The translations under genes were made by a program, and so were the position numbers. From contig NW_026598478.1 in the NCBI RefSeq assembly GCF_029784155.1, positions 1 through 64,000 of the forward strand: a stretch of 64,000 nucleotides of DNA, written 5' to 3'. The notes under the pieces are model-generated. The model had not been told where the DNA came from, ran no database searches, and worked only from the letters and a program-made list of their open reading frames with translations. Below, in pieces: positions 35,201-47,435 of this stretch. This DNA comes from Uranotaenia lowii (taxonomy: Eukaryota > Arthropoda > Insecta > Diptera > Culicidae). Positions within the stretch are counted from its first letter, which is position 1, and each line of letters opens with the position of its first letter.

Positions 35201-38200
35201 TGATTCATGTTAGCCAAATTGAATGCCTGGGCTAGCTCTTCACTGGAATACATTTTGGCCAGTGTGTTGATGCCGGCCGGCGATTCCGCCCCCTTGCACA
35301 TGGCCAGATAGTCGGCCTGGCTTACGTCCATCATCGATTTGGACGCCGAACCGCTGTCTTTGTAGCTGCTGTCGCTGACCTTCATCAGCGTTATGTAACG
35401 GTTGTACTTGGTGTAGTTCCGTCTTCCGGTTTCGTCGTTCATCAGCACGTGGGCCGTTTTGTGACTTGGATCACGAATCGTTTTCAACCGGATGTGTTTG
35501 GTAATGTCCCAGCGCCAGTTCGATCGATACGAACAAAGAGAACATTCGAAGGGTTTCTTGTTCAAGTGACCCACAATGTGAACGTGGAATCGAGACGCCG
35601 TCGAAGCCCAAAATGAACAATGAGGACACTTGAAGACCTTCTTCATAATTGCCGTTTGGGTGTTGCCTTCATCGATTGTTATTTTTTTAGTGACCTCTCC
35701 ATATCCTGGAGCAGTTTCCACCCCACAGTAGGTTTCGTTCTTGCTGATGACTGATTCGACCGTTTCTGCATCGTCTTCGTCGTTGCTGTACTGGCCAGAC
35801 TGCATGTCACTCTCGCTTTCACGTGCTTCCTGTTCCTCCAGTATGGCGCGATTTTTCTCCAAAATTCGCTTCCAAATGTCGAAGGTTAAGCTCTCGGCCG
35901 TATAAGATTGAAGCGCTTCTTCCGGTGCAACTTCGTTGGGTTTTTGCTGCAACAAAAGTGCAAGTAGTTCCTCGCTGTGAAACGTTCTCAGGTGTATCGT
36001 CAAATCGTCTGTCGATGGGACCAAGATTTGGCAGAAGATGCACTGATGCTGTAGCGATTTGTCCCCATTTTGATCGGCCGTGAGATTGATTGGATTGTCG
36101 TCCTCAATCTCGCCCCCATACTGCAGCTTACTGTTTGAGGATGGTCCGCCATCGATGGAATTATTGTTATCACTATCCGTCACCACTCGACTTTTGATTG
36201 TCACCTCTGGGTTCAAATGGTACGTCTTGCCAGCCTCTGAGCTCAGATGTAGCTTTCCAATACTGTGCAGTGGAATGAGATCTGGTATAGGCCGGGCTTT
36301 TTTCTTGTTGGACTTGCTTCCAGCTTCACCGGCCGGCATAATCGTCAGCTGTTGGCCCTTGTCCACCAGGTTATTCTGCAACATGGCCAACACGTCCTAC
36401 CGAAACGAAAGAACAAAACTCAATGAATTCGAGTGAACGAGATTAAGGTAGTTAGAAAAAAAAACGCATTTTTACCTGACTAGCTGAGTCACCACTACCA
36501 CTACCAACAATGCCAGAAGAAGTGCCAGCAGAACCACCAGCAGCAGTCACAGTCGAAGTCGAGGTGTTGCCGCCGTTGCCGTTATCAGCAAAGATATTTA
36601 TGTTTGGTGAGCTCTTCAGCTGCGATAACTGTTGGGCTTGCTCCGCCAGTGTTAGTCCGGGTTTGAAATTGGCTGCGAGGAACGAGAGATAAGTGGCGTG
36701 TAGAGCACACGGAAATGAATTAGTTATGATGTGGTGCAATTCTTTTGCTTTACTTCAGGCTTGTTGACACAAAGAAGTGAAGTACTTTGCATCACACGTT
36801 GTTGGTGAAACGTTGATAACAAGTTCGGTATATTTCTGTAAAGTATCACTTTTTGGGGTCTAGGACTAGGCAATTAATTCGATTCAGAAGCACTCAAGTT
36901 CTGCGTCTGCATAATACTTGAAATAGATTTCTCGAATTATCTTATGGCTTGATACATGAACAGTATTGAGCTATAAATTTTAAATAAAATATTTATTTTA
37001 ACAGAATAATCAGAAAAAAAACAATTAAAAACGAATTAATTTTTCAAACAAGTTAATTTTAAATTTGGATATACTTCAAGGAAGATAATATTGAAATTCA
37101 AATTGTTCCTATTATTTTTTTACCAAATATGACAAAATTTACCGAAATTTATAAAAATCACAAAAATGACAAAAAGGATAAAAATGACAAAAATGATAAA
37201 AATGATAAAAATGATAAAAGTGACAAAAATGACAAAACGACAAAAATGACAAAAATGACAAATATGACGCATATGACAAAAATGACAAAAATTACAAAAA
37301 TGTCAAAAATGACAAAAATTACAAAAATGATAAACATAAGAAAAAAGAGATTAAAATTGATAAAAAATGATAAAAATTTGAAAAGAAGAACAATAATGAC
37401 AAATATGACAAAAATGATAAAAATGACAAGAATGACAAAAATGATAAAAATGACAATAATGACAAAAATGACAAAAATGACAAAAATGACTAAAATGACA
37501 AAAATGACAAAAATGACAAAAATGACAAAAATGACAAAAATGACAAAAATGACAAAAATGACAAAATGACAAAAATGACAAAAATGACAAAACGACAAAA
37601 ATGACAAAAATGTCAAAAATGACAAGAATGACAAAAATGACAAAAATGACAAAAATGATAAACATAAGAAAAAAGAGATTAAAAGTGACAAAAACTGATA
37701 AAAATTTGAAAAGAGAACAAAAATGACAAAAATGCAAAAAATAAAAAAAATGACAAAAATGACGAAAATGACAAAAATGACAAAAATGGCAAAAATGACA
37801 AAAAAGACAAAAATGACAAAAATGACAAAAATGACAAAAATGACAAAAATGACAAAAATGACAAAAATGACAAAAATGACAAAAATGACAAAAATGACAA
37901 AAATGACAAAAATGACAAAAATGACAAAAATGACAAAAATTACAAAAATGACAAAAATGACAAAAATGACAAAAATGACAAAAATGACAAAAATGACAAA
38001 AATGACAAAAATGACAAAAATGACAAAAATGACAAAAATTACAAAAATGATAAACATAAGAAAAAAGAGATTAAAATTGACAAAAAATGATAAAAATTTG
38101 AAAAGAAGAACAAAAATGACAAATATGACAATAATCATAAAAATGATAAAAATGACAAGAATTACTAAAATGACAAAAATGACAAAAATGACAAACATGA

Positions 38201-40335
38201 CAAAAATGACAAAAATGACAAAAATGACAAAAATGACAAAAATTACAAAAATTACAAAAATAACATAAAGACAAAAATGGCAAAAATGACAAAAATGACA
38301 AAAATGACAAAAATGACAAAAATGACAAAAATGACAAAAATGACAAAAATGACAAAAATGACAAAAATGACAAAAATGACAAAAATGACAAAAATGATAA
38401 AAATGACAAAAATGACGAAAATGACAAAAATGACAAAAATGACAAAAATGACAAAAATGACAAAAATGACAAAAATGACAAAAATGACAAAAATGACAAA
38501 AATGACAAAAATGACAAAAATGACAAAAATGACAAAAATGACAAAAATGACAAAAATGACAAAAATGACAAAAATGACAAAAATGACAAAAATGACAAAA
38601 ATGACAAAAATGACAAAAATGACAAAAATGACAAAAATGACAAAAATGACAAAAATGACAAAAAAGACAAAAATGACAAAAATGACAAAAATGACAAAAA
38701 TTACAAAAATGACAGAAATGACAAAAATGACACAAATGACAAGAAGACAAAAATGACAAAAATTACAAAAATGTCAAAAATGACAAAAATTACAAAATTG
38801 ATAAACATTAGAAAAAAGAGATTAAAAGTGACAAAAAATAATAAAAACTTGAAAAGAAGAACAAAAATGACAAAATTGACAAAATGACATAATGACAGAA
38901 ATAAAAATGGCAAAAATGACAGATAACAACAGTGATGAAACATTACAGAAAATTACAAAATATTACAGAAAATTACAAAAAAAAAATCAAAAATTTTTGT
39001 AGACCAAAATGACGGATATGAAAAGAAAAACAAAAGTTACGAAAATGGTAATTTTTCATTTTTGTCATTTTCAACATTATTTTTTTCTGGTCTTTTTTTT
39101 GTCATAACTATTTACATATTCATCATTTTTAATAACTATTATTGTTGTCATAACTAAATTCTAATTTCATCCTGGATGTAAATCTACTAAATTACAATTA
39201 ACATGATAAAAAATCAAATGACTTATCTTTCAAATGGTAAGATGAGCATTTAAAAAAGGAGTCAGTTTTGATGAAATTATAATCAAATAATAGTTATTTA
39301 TGCAATAAGTGGCAAAAAGTGGTTTTTTAGCACGAGTCGTCGTAAATTTATGATATCACCGAGTGCTGAAAAAATCGAGTTTTGCTACGAGTTGCATACA
39401 CAATTTTCTGCAAATATAAAAATTTTCTTGAAAATTTACTGAATAACCTACAAGAAGCGCATGTCAACAAATTTTGACATTACGCCAACTATTGAAAATT
39501 CATGATCATGTAGGTCGTGAAATGCACTTTTCGACATTGAATAAAGTGCTAAAAAGTAGCGCATTTGGATACTGTTTTCAGTGTCGAAATGTTCACTTGT
39601 CAACACTAGATTGCGTAAAAAAAATTTCTCACCTGCAAAAAACTGGATAGCTTGCTCCCCAGCACTTTCACTTCCTGGACCACTGCCGGCACTCTCCAGC
39701 ATCTTCCCTAATCCCGATTTCATTAGTTGATTGATGTAATTCGCACTACTCTGGCTGTACAAGTCTCCAGCCGACTGGTTGGTATTCATCTTGAATTTGT
39801 TCTTCTTGTAAAAATCTTTTCTAAAAGTTCCACGACGTCGCGAACTAAACGGAGTCTTGATACCATCCGTTGAGCCATGCACCATCTTCATGTGGCGCAC
39901 CAGCTTCTGATAGTGTCGGGATGCGTACAGACATCTTTTGCACTCGTTGATAATGATCTTCTCACCGTGAACATCCCGCAAATGGGTTAAATATTTGCGC
40001 GGATTCTGCGTAAAATATGTACAATTACTGCAGGAATAGTTGCGCTTTATCTTACACTGGGGCAACTGATGTTCGCCACTTTCGCCACCCTGGCTCTCTA
40101 CACTAGCACTCTGACCACCGCCCTTGGCCGATCCCTGTTCCAAGATGAGTCCAAATTTACTCAGATCTTCCTCCCCGGACAGCAGCTTCAGACTGTCCGC
40201 CAACGATTGGTTCGAGGACTGCTGGTCTTTGGAGGATCCGGAATCCGTCTGATTCAGGAACACTTCATCACCACTGACGACGCGCCGCACGATCAGTTTG
40301 TCGCCATCACGCTGGACCATGGATGGCGCATCCAT
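26287..40335 (-). CDS. C2H2 zinc-finger transcription factor, 12 fingers, five coding exons
   Basis: Coding exons on the minus strand are 40335-39633, 36672-36476, 36396-35075, 35010-34113 and 27981-26287. All introns are GT-AG, and the phases join to exactly 1605 codons with the stop, about 1604 residues. An in-frame TGA two codons upstream fixes the first ATG (MDAPSMVQRDGD). An acceptor TTCTCCAG near 40376 implies an upstream non-coding exon. Fingers: two in exon 1 (YSCSNCTYFTQ..., NECKRCLYAS...), three in exon 3 (one with widely spaced histidines, KTIRDPSHKTAH), finger 6 formed across the exon 3/4 junction, finger 7 across exon 4/5, and five in exon 5. Between them are Ser/Thr/Asn-rich low-complexity linkers. 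It should be a nuclear DNA-binding regulator. Scattered CxxC-x12-H fingers recall REST-like Charlatan of Drosophila, but I am not sure enough to name it. Confidence 0.88.
28875..29384. mobile_element. TA-flanked MITE in the intron
   Basis: The 510-bp element is flanked by TA on both sides (28873-28874, 29385-29386). The left end GGGGACATTGGGGATACTTG and the right end, inverted GGGGAGAATGGGAATACTTG, match well. A solitary similar end (GGGGAGAATGGGGTGACTTG) occurs at about 56808. It has no coding capacity. Confidence 0.75.
32851..33170. repeat. Fold-back MITE with long inverted arms
   Basis: The outer ends both contain AAAATGAACGTGAAAAA (right arm inverted). The inner arms share AACATGGTGGAATCGATG against CATCGATTCCACCATGTT, plus GATGAAAATCTAACTGGTGG-like sequences around a short centre. 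Arms are about 130 bp each and imperfect. A transcript could fold into a long hairpin. Confidence 0.65.
36673..39632 (-). other. Intron 1 (coding) of the zinc-finger gene, containing a minisatellite
   Basis: The intron runs from donor GCAG|GTGAGA at 39632 to acceptor CTCGCAG at 36673. It carries the 9-bp minisatellite at 37126-38935. The rest is AT-rich with no other recognised features. Confidence 0.75.
37126..38935. repeat. 9-bp minisatellite (TGACAAAAA)n with higher-order structure
   Basis: About 1.8 kb consists of the 9-bp unit TGACAAAAA and near variants (TGATAAAAA, TTACAAAAA). A distinct interrupting block containing AAACATAAGAAAAAAGAGAT and AATTTGAAAAGAAGAACAA recurs near 37330, 37660, 38050 and 38800. 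That shows amplification of a larger unit of several hundred bp as well as the 9-mer. Because the unit length is a multiple of three and lacks stops in most frames, it creates long spurious open frames on both strands (MTK, HFC, LSF and IFV repeats). These are not genes. Confidence 0.92.
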
Positions 40336-40376
40336 ATTTCAGGATTCGCGGCGAAGCCTCTCGGTGCGGTATCCTG

Positions 40377-42154
40377 GAGAAGAATGAGCAAGAGAAAGAG
40401 AGGAAACCGTTAGTATATAGTTTGGGTGCATTCTCATAAGGTGGATTTTGTATTTATTAGTGATTAGAAAACACATGCATCGTCCTTGAAGCAAAAGAAC
40501 AAGTCAACGACTCGTTAATAATCAGCTAGCAATAATTGACCAACAGTTCTTAGAATCCAAACATTTTAGCGACCGCTATTTGAGAGCAAACTCTATACAG
40601 TTCCATTGTAATAATCAGATTCTCGCTCTGATAGTGATCAATACTGCGTCCTGTTGATGGTTTCTGATCTCATCTGCGTGACCAACATTTCAAACAACCT
40701 TTCAACGGTTGCGTGGTTCGGTTCTATGAATTTTCCGTTGATTGTGGTAGGATTCCTAGGACAATTCGAAAAGGTTGAACTCAAGAACTACGCAGAAGTG
40801 AACATTCAATAAACTGATGTGATACCAGTTATGTCATTATTGCGTTTTACAATATTTATGAAATTATAACGAGTTCCACATGTAGAAAAACTAACAATTC
40901 TGAGAAGAAAAAAAGCTCAACCAGCATCCACAAACTAGGCAACGGTGCTGTCAGAAATGGGTTGGATGTTTTCTAAACCATACCGAGTTGCGCCAGCACA
41001 ACGCAACGAAACACACTCTGTCTGTGTACACATCATATTACATCATCGTCTCCTGGTGCTGTTCTTGATGGGTTTGAATCCATCAGCAGCACTAAGTCAT
41101 GCATGATGCCATGAGCCAGCATCCATCCAGCTGACGAGACGAACCAACCACACCACGCCAAAACCATCTCTCGACTATGATGTAGCTATAGATACCTAAA
41201 TGTTGGTACGATATTCTTCCAATAAACTTAGAGCGAAATATGCCGCCAGAACTAGGCCAGCAAGCCAGCCAGCATCCAGTATAGGTATCGAAGATCGATC
41301 TGTGACTAGTAGCGGGAGGAAGTTTTCCCGGGGGCGTAACCGATTGCGGCCGATTGGAACTGAATGGGCGTAGTTGAAATGAAGACGTACGGGAAAAACG
41401 GTCGAGAGTTTCGTTAGCCTCACAGTGGGAAGAAAATTTCCATTTCAGGCAATTTGAAGAATAGGGACACCAATTGATTTATGTCAGGAGGAAATTAGTA
41501 AAGATTTCTAATATAAAGAGTGACAATAAAATTCTGGTACTTTTTTAAATGCTTCAAAATTGTAACCCTGCTTAGAATTTCATCAAATTGAACCACCTGA
41601 AAAATAGCAAAATTTTATGGAACCTTGGAAACAACATCAAACAAAAATGTTCAAGTTTGGCTCTGAATTCCCTCCGACGATCTCAATATAGTCTTCAGTC
41701 AGTTGCGAATGCCTCCGTCGATGCTCACTAGCACTTATACCGTAAATTTCAGTGCCATTTGGTCATCTGCTGTACCGCATCGTACAGCTGAGAGTTCTGC
41801 AAACACATGGGATGTTCTTTCAGATATAGACCTGTAAGTTTTGCAGGCGAGTATTCTTGACATGAAAGGCCCAAAATCGAAAAACAGCCTCCAATCCTAA
41901 CTGAAGAAGTTGTAAATCTATCTGGACCAAAGTGTTTCGTTGTGCGTGGCTCCAGTACGTCATGGAAGATCCATAGATCCTTCTAAAGACACAGGTTCGG
42001 TCTTTTTATGAATGAAGTCATAATTTTTTTTTGGATTTTTTTCACTGTACATTTTTTCTGCTAACACTCTTTGAGCAATTGGTGGTTGTACAGTGGCTCA
42101 TTTTGATGTTTGATTCGATTTGATTGTATGGATTGTAGGTTGATCAAGTATTTT
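40377..42154. other. Upstream region of the zinc-finger coding exons
   Basis: This contains the 5' UTR intron next to the acceptor at about 40376 and further upstream sequence of unknown role. The segment 40980-41450 is less AT-rich than its surroundings and lacks repeats, so it may include regulatory or untranslated exon sequence. A stretch at 41650-41990 reads like old coding sequence (for example YWSHAQRN on the minus strand), but I could not assign it. Confidence 0.35.
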
Positions 42155-42186
42155 CTGTTAACGAGCTTTGATCACCGCTAATTCTT

Positions 42187-44197
42187 ATTGGCTTTTCTAG
42201 TTGATGCTTTTCGGTGAATTTGAAATCAAATACAAACAATTCTTTTGACGTTTCGGCCTACTACCTTCAGCCATCCTCAGAAAACTATATTTTAAACAAA
42301 AAACTTAAATTAATACAAAAAATTCTTCACAATATTTCATCACAATTTCACTGCACTTTTGCACTTACGATTTGTATCGCCGCGTGCTTCCTGAACGGCT
42401 GTCTTACTTGATTTAAGTCCGGTTTTGAATCGCTTCTAGCAGCTGGCGTCTATCATTCCCGGTGTCGTCGTGATGTTGTTTGTTGTCGTCGTGTTCGGTG
42501 ACGTCGTTTTTGAATCCGTCGTTTTAGTTGCGAATTGTGGCGTCTCTCTTAGTTTTTTAATAATAGAGCTATATATTTTAGAAATTTCAATCGAATCTTG
42601 CTTGATGTTTACTGTTCTTCCTTTTTTGAGTTTTATGTGTAGTGTTTCAGCTGTTTTTCGTTTTCCTTCTTGGTTTACTCTTTCTAAAATATATGCTTTG
42701 TCGAAATTAAACTTATGGTTCTGTTCTATGGCATGTTGTGTCAATCCTGTGGCTCTGGTGTTTTGTTTGAGACTCGTTTTATGATTTTTAATCCTTTTTT
42801 CCAGAGTTTGAGATGTTTGTCCACAGTATTCTTTCCCGCATTCACAAGGAATTGAATATACCACATTTGTCTGTTTTAATTTTGGAATTTGGTCTTTCGT
42901 TTTTGTGAATAAACAGGTTTTAATTTTGTTGATTGGTCTCGAGGATGCAATTATGCCATGATTTTTCAGTACTCTACTAACTTTTTCACTCAATCCAGGA
43001 ATGTATGTTAGTGAGACGTATTTTCCTAGATTTTCCGTAGTGCTGTTGCTTAGCGAGTTGTAAATAGCATCTACCCTCTTTTTTAAAATATATTTGATAA
43101 ATTCATCTGGGTAATTATTTAAATGAAGTATTTTACTGACTTTATTGATGCTCATTTCACGTTTTTCAACGTCGCTAAGTTTCAGTGCCCGGTCAATCAA
43201 TGCAATCGCTGTGTTCTTTTTGTGTATATATGGACTTTCTGAATAATAATCCAAATATCTTCCGTTTTCTTGTTTGGTGTACCAGTTTTTCTCAATCTTT
43301 CCCTGACACCTAGAAAGTTTGAGATCCAAGAAACGCAATGAGTTTTCAGTTTCTTTTTCCAGCGTAAATTTTATGCTTGGGCATTGACCGTTAAATTCGG
43401 CTAGCACGCAATCTATGTCGTTTTCATAACCTACTATCAAACAGTCATCGACGTAGCGTTTATACATCACGAGGTTGATACCTTTATCTCGTAGGCATTG
43501 GATGGCGGTTTCCTCGAGTTGTTCCATCAAGAGAGACGCTACTACCGGGGATAGAGGAGAGCCCATCGGTGTGCCAAAAGTTTGCTCGAAGATTTTACCA
43601 TTGTACTGAAAAAACGACGCTCCAAGTATTGTGTGAAGGGCGCGTTTGAATTCAGTCCATGGTATCGGCGTGTAATCGCTAATTTCCCGCCACTTTTGTT
43701 CAATTATATCGTACACATTTTGAACTGGTACGTTCGTGTAGAGCGACACGACGTCCAGCGAGTAAATAATGCAACCCTCAGGGACCCGAACATTGGTGAT
43801 CTCCGACGCGAAGTCGAAGCTACTACGCACGTGGTGTTTCGTTTTGCCGACGACGTTTTGTAGCACGTTGGCAAGAAACTGAGCCATTCGGTACGTAGCT
43901 GACCCCACTGTCGACACTACCGGTCGAAGCGGGCGGTCTTCTTTATGAATTTTAGGAAGACCGTAAATCCTCGGTGGAGGGCAGTTGAACAATTTTAATT
44001 TGTTTTTTGTGTAAGTGGAGATGTATTTATTTTCGTGCCACGAGTCCAACATAGTGTTGATGCGTTTGAGTATCTTTTCTGTTGGATCTGTGGCTAGGGG
44101 AGTGTACGTTGTTGTGTCACTTACCATAGCTGTCATTTTTTCGCTGTACTCGCTTGCTAGCATCACGACGGTTTTATTTCCTTTGTCCGCCTTGGTG
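42187..44197 (-). mobile_element. Penelope-like element, 5'-truncated, left arm of palindrome
   Basis: This is a retroelement with reverse transcriptase and GIY-YIG endonuclease. The native coding part runs from 44197 to the stop at 42436 on the minus strand and begins at TKADKGNKTVVM, so it is truncated at its 5' end. Key motifs are PRIYGLPKIHKEDRPLRPVV, YSLDVVSLYTNVPV, GTPMGSPLSPVVAS, YKRYVDDCLIVG (catalytic YVDD) and LRFLDLKLSR. The C-terminal endonuclease has VVYSIPCECGKEYCGQTSQT and LEKRIKNHK. The 2011-bp arm matches 44269-46279 in inverse, with no indel (paired coordinates always sum to 88466). Confidence 0.92.
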
Positions 44198-46279
44198 GAC
44201 AACGATTGGATCCATAAAGACATCGTGCGTAGCCGAAAATTTCTCCGAGAACACAACGAAGTAATCATCACCAAGGCGGACAAAGGAAATAAAACCGTCG
44301 TGATGCTAGCAAGCGAGTACAGCGAAAAAATGACAGCTATGGTAAGTGACACAACAACGTACACTCCCCTAGCCACAGATCCAACAGAAAAGATACTCAA
44401 ACGCATCAACACTATGTTGGACTCGTGGCACGAAAATAAATACATCTCCACTTACACAAAAAACAAATTAAAATTGTTCAACTGCCCTCCACCGAGGATT
44501 TACGGTCTTCCTAAAATTCATAAAGAAGACCGCCCGCTTCGACCGGTAGTGTCGACAGTGGGGTCAGCTACGTACCGAATGGCTCAGTTTCTTGCCAACG
44601 TGCTACAAAACGTCGTCGGCAAAACGAAACACCACGTGCGTAGTAGCTTCGACTTCGCGTCGGAGATCACCAATGTTCGGGTCCCTGAGGGTTGCATTAT
44701 TTACTCGCTGGACGTCGTGTCGCTCTACACGAACGTACCAGTTCAAAATGTGTACGATATAATTGAACAAAAGTGGCGGGAAATTAGCGATTACACGCCG
44801 ATACCATGGACTGAATTCAAACGCGCCCTTCACACAATACTTGGAGCGTCGTTTTTTCAGTACAATGGTAAAATCTTCGAGCAAACTTTTGGCACACCGA
44901 TGGGCTCTCCTCTATCCCCGGTAGTAGCGTCTCTCTTGATGGAACAACTCGAGGAAACCGCCATCCAATGCCTACGAGATAAAGGTATCAACCTCGTGAT
45001 GTATAAACGCTACGTCGATGACTGTTTGATAGTAGGTTATGAAAACGACATAGATTGCGTGCTAGCCGAATTTAACGGTCAATGCCCAAGCATAAAATTT
45101 ACGCTGGAAAAAGAAACTGAAAACTCATTGCGTTTCTTGGATCTCAAACTTTCTAGGTGTCAGGGAAAGATTGAGAAAAACTGGTACACCAAACAAGAAA
45201 ACGGAAGATATTTGGATTATTATTCAGAAAGTCCATATATACACAAAAAGAACACAGCGATTGCATTGATTGACCGGGCACTGAAACTTAGCGACGTTGA
45301 AAAACGTGAAATGAGCATCAATAAAGTCAGTAAAATACTTCATTTAAATAATTACCCAGATGAATTTATCAAATATATTTTAAAAAAGAGGGTAGATGCT
45401 ATTTACAACTCGCTAAGCAACAGCACTACGGAAAATCTAGGAAAATACGTCTCACTAACATACATTCCTGGATTGAGTGAAAAAGTTAGTAGAGTACTGA
45501 AAAATCATGGCATAATTGCATCCTCGAGACCAATCAACAAAATTAAAACCTGTTTATTCACAAAAACGAAAGACCAAATTCCAAAATTAAAACAGACAAA
45601 TGTGGTATATTCAATTCCTTGTGAATGCGGGAAAGAATACTGTGGACAAACATCTCAAACTCTGGAAAAAAGGATTAAAAATCATAAAACGAGTCTCAAA
45701 CAAAACACCAGAGCCACAGGATTGACACAACATGCCATAGAACAGAACCATAAGTTTAATTTCGACAAAGCATATATTTTAGAAAGAGTAAACCAAGAAG
45801 GAAAACGAAAAACAGCTGAAACACTACACATAAAACTCAAAAAAGGAAGAACAGTAAACATCAAGCAAGATTCGATTGAAATTTCTAAAATATATAGCTC
45901 TATTATTAAAAAACTAAGAGAGACGCCACAATTCGCAACTAAAACGACGGATTCAAAAACGACGTCACCGAACACGACGACAACAAACAACATCACGACG
46001 ACACCGGGAATGATAGACGCCAGCTGCTAGAAGCGATTCAAAACCGGACTTAAATCAAGTAAGACAGCCGTTCAGGAAGCACGCGGCGATACAAATCGTA
46101 AGTGCAAAAGTGCAGTGAAATTGTGATGAAATATTGTGAAGAATTTTTTGTATTAATTTAAGTTTTTTGTTTAAAATATAGTTTTCTGAGGATGGCTGAA
46201 GGTAGTAGGCCGAAACGTCAAAAGAATTGTTTGTATTTGATTTCAAATTCACCGAAAAGCATCAACTAGAAAAGCCAAT
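44198..46279 (+). mobile_element. Penelope-like element, 5'-truncated, right arm of palindrome
   Basis: This copy extends 71 bp further 5' than its partner (44198-44268 encodes WIHKDIVRSRKFLREHNEVI, natural upstream Penelope sequence). It runs to a stop at 46028-46030 and ends at 46279. The RT and GIY-YIG motifs are the same as in the left arm, and the translations are identical where they can be compared, including in non-coding frames. That implies nearly or fully identical DNA. The open frames reaching back into the opposite arm (44015 and 44451 starts) are palindrome artefacts. Confidence 0.92.
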
Positions 46280-46321
46280 CAAGTATTTTCAAAAAGAACA
46301 TGAACTTCATTGGCACTCTGT

Positions 46322-47132
46322 ACTGCCCCTACCCGCATAACAGTCCCATATGAATTTTCGTCATTTTTCATCTAACCTGATAGTTCGTCATTTTGAACAT
46401 TGGACTTCAAAATAAAACAATAAAAAGAGACTTTGTTCTAGATATTTCGTAAAAAATATCAACTAGTGACTGTCCCATATGAAAAATACCCGCATAACAG
46501 TCCCATATGAGAAATACCACGGATGTAGTTACCTTACTATGTTTCTTTCGGTGAAATAATATTTCAATTATCGCTTGAAGTCATTTAAAAAAGATTCAAC
46601 TCACTTGGTGTCGATTTATGCACACTAGTTTTTGAAGGCAGGCTAAAATAAAGGAAGGACTGTCTTCTTATGAGAAAAGCTATCAGAAATAACTAAAAAT
46701 CATGATAAAATTCAACTTACAATGTAGAATTCAAGATATTTTCCCACAAGTATGTTTCTATAATTTACAACTAAATTTAATGGTTCAGAAATTATCAGAT
46801 TGAAGTCTTAGAAAGTAGCTCGGTGAGCAAAACATATTTTATACTGGACTGTAATGCGAGTAGATTTGAAAAAGGTCTCGAATATGCTCGCATAACAGTC
46901 CCATAACAAACAAAAATGGTGCTCCAGACCTTACCAATAGGCTAATTTTGAAAATTTGAGGTCCTAAGATTTATTATGACAACCTTAAACACATTATACT
47001 AAACGATTTTTGTTTGTGCTAAAAGTTGTGATCACAAATTAAAAACATATTTCATAACAAACATGCTGATTTTCTCGCTTTCCCGTTTTTGCATATGGGA
47101 CTGTTATGAAAGTAGGGGCAGTTTATTGTTGT
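46322..47132. mobile_element. MITE with repeated CATAACAGTCCCATATG motif
   Basis: Terminal inverted repeats: left ACTGCCCCTAC and CGCATAACAGTCCCATATG; right inverted ACTGCCCCTAC and TCATAACAGTCCCATATG. Besides the two ends, the same word recurs internally near 46491 (full) and 46889 (CGCATAACAGTCCCATAAC). No coding capacity is seen. The target-site duplication is unclear. Confidence 0.75.
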
Positions 47133-47435
47133 TGAAGAATTCTCATGCAAGTTGAGAATCTGCGAAGAATCTTGAATCTTAGAATGGAAGGTTTCATTTT
47201 CCTAATAAAAACCCAAATCAAATTTTTTAAGTGTTTTTTTTTAATTTGGAATGGAGTTTAAGATTTTACTCACATCTTATTAACAAACACTTTCGAAGGA
47301 TATTTTCTTAGAATAACTATTCTAACACCCTTAAATTGGAAAGCATTTATTTACAATGGTTCGGAAGTTTTTCATACAATTTATATTATTAAGTTGGTTT
47401 TGCTTTTTTTTTTAATAAGTGTCATTCCAATCTAA

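Larger units (their letters stand above)
42142..46291. mobile_element. Head-to-head Penelope pair with a 13-bp direct duplication
   Basis: ATCAAGTATTTTC occurs at 42142-42154 and at 46278-46290, just outside or overlapping the ends of the pair. The left copy carries about 32 bp of extra 3' sequence (42155-42186) before the duplication; the right copy meets it directly. This fits one target-site duplication around the whole inverted pair. The inverted or tandem arrangement is known for Penelope-like elements. Confidence 0.65.

Noticed and set aside
37129..38943. Long open frames on both strands (MTKMTK, HFCHFC, LSFLSF, IFVIFV)
   Set aside because: They are direct translations of the 9-bp minisatellite, whose unit length keeps frames open; they are not proteins.
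43582..44884. Additional frames inside and across the Penelope palindrome centre
   Set aside because: They are antisense shadows or run from one arm into the other; native coding starts at 44197 (minus) and 44198 (plus).
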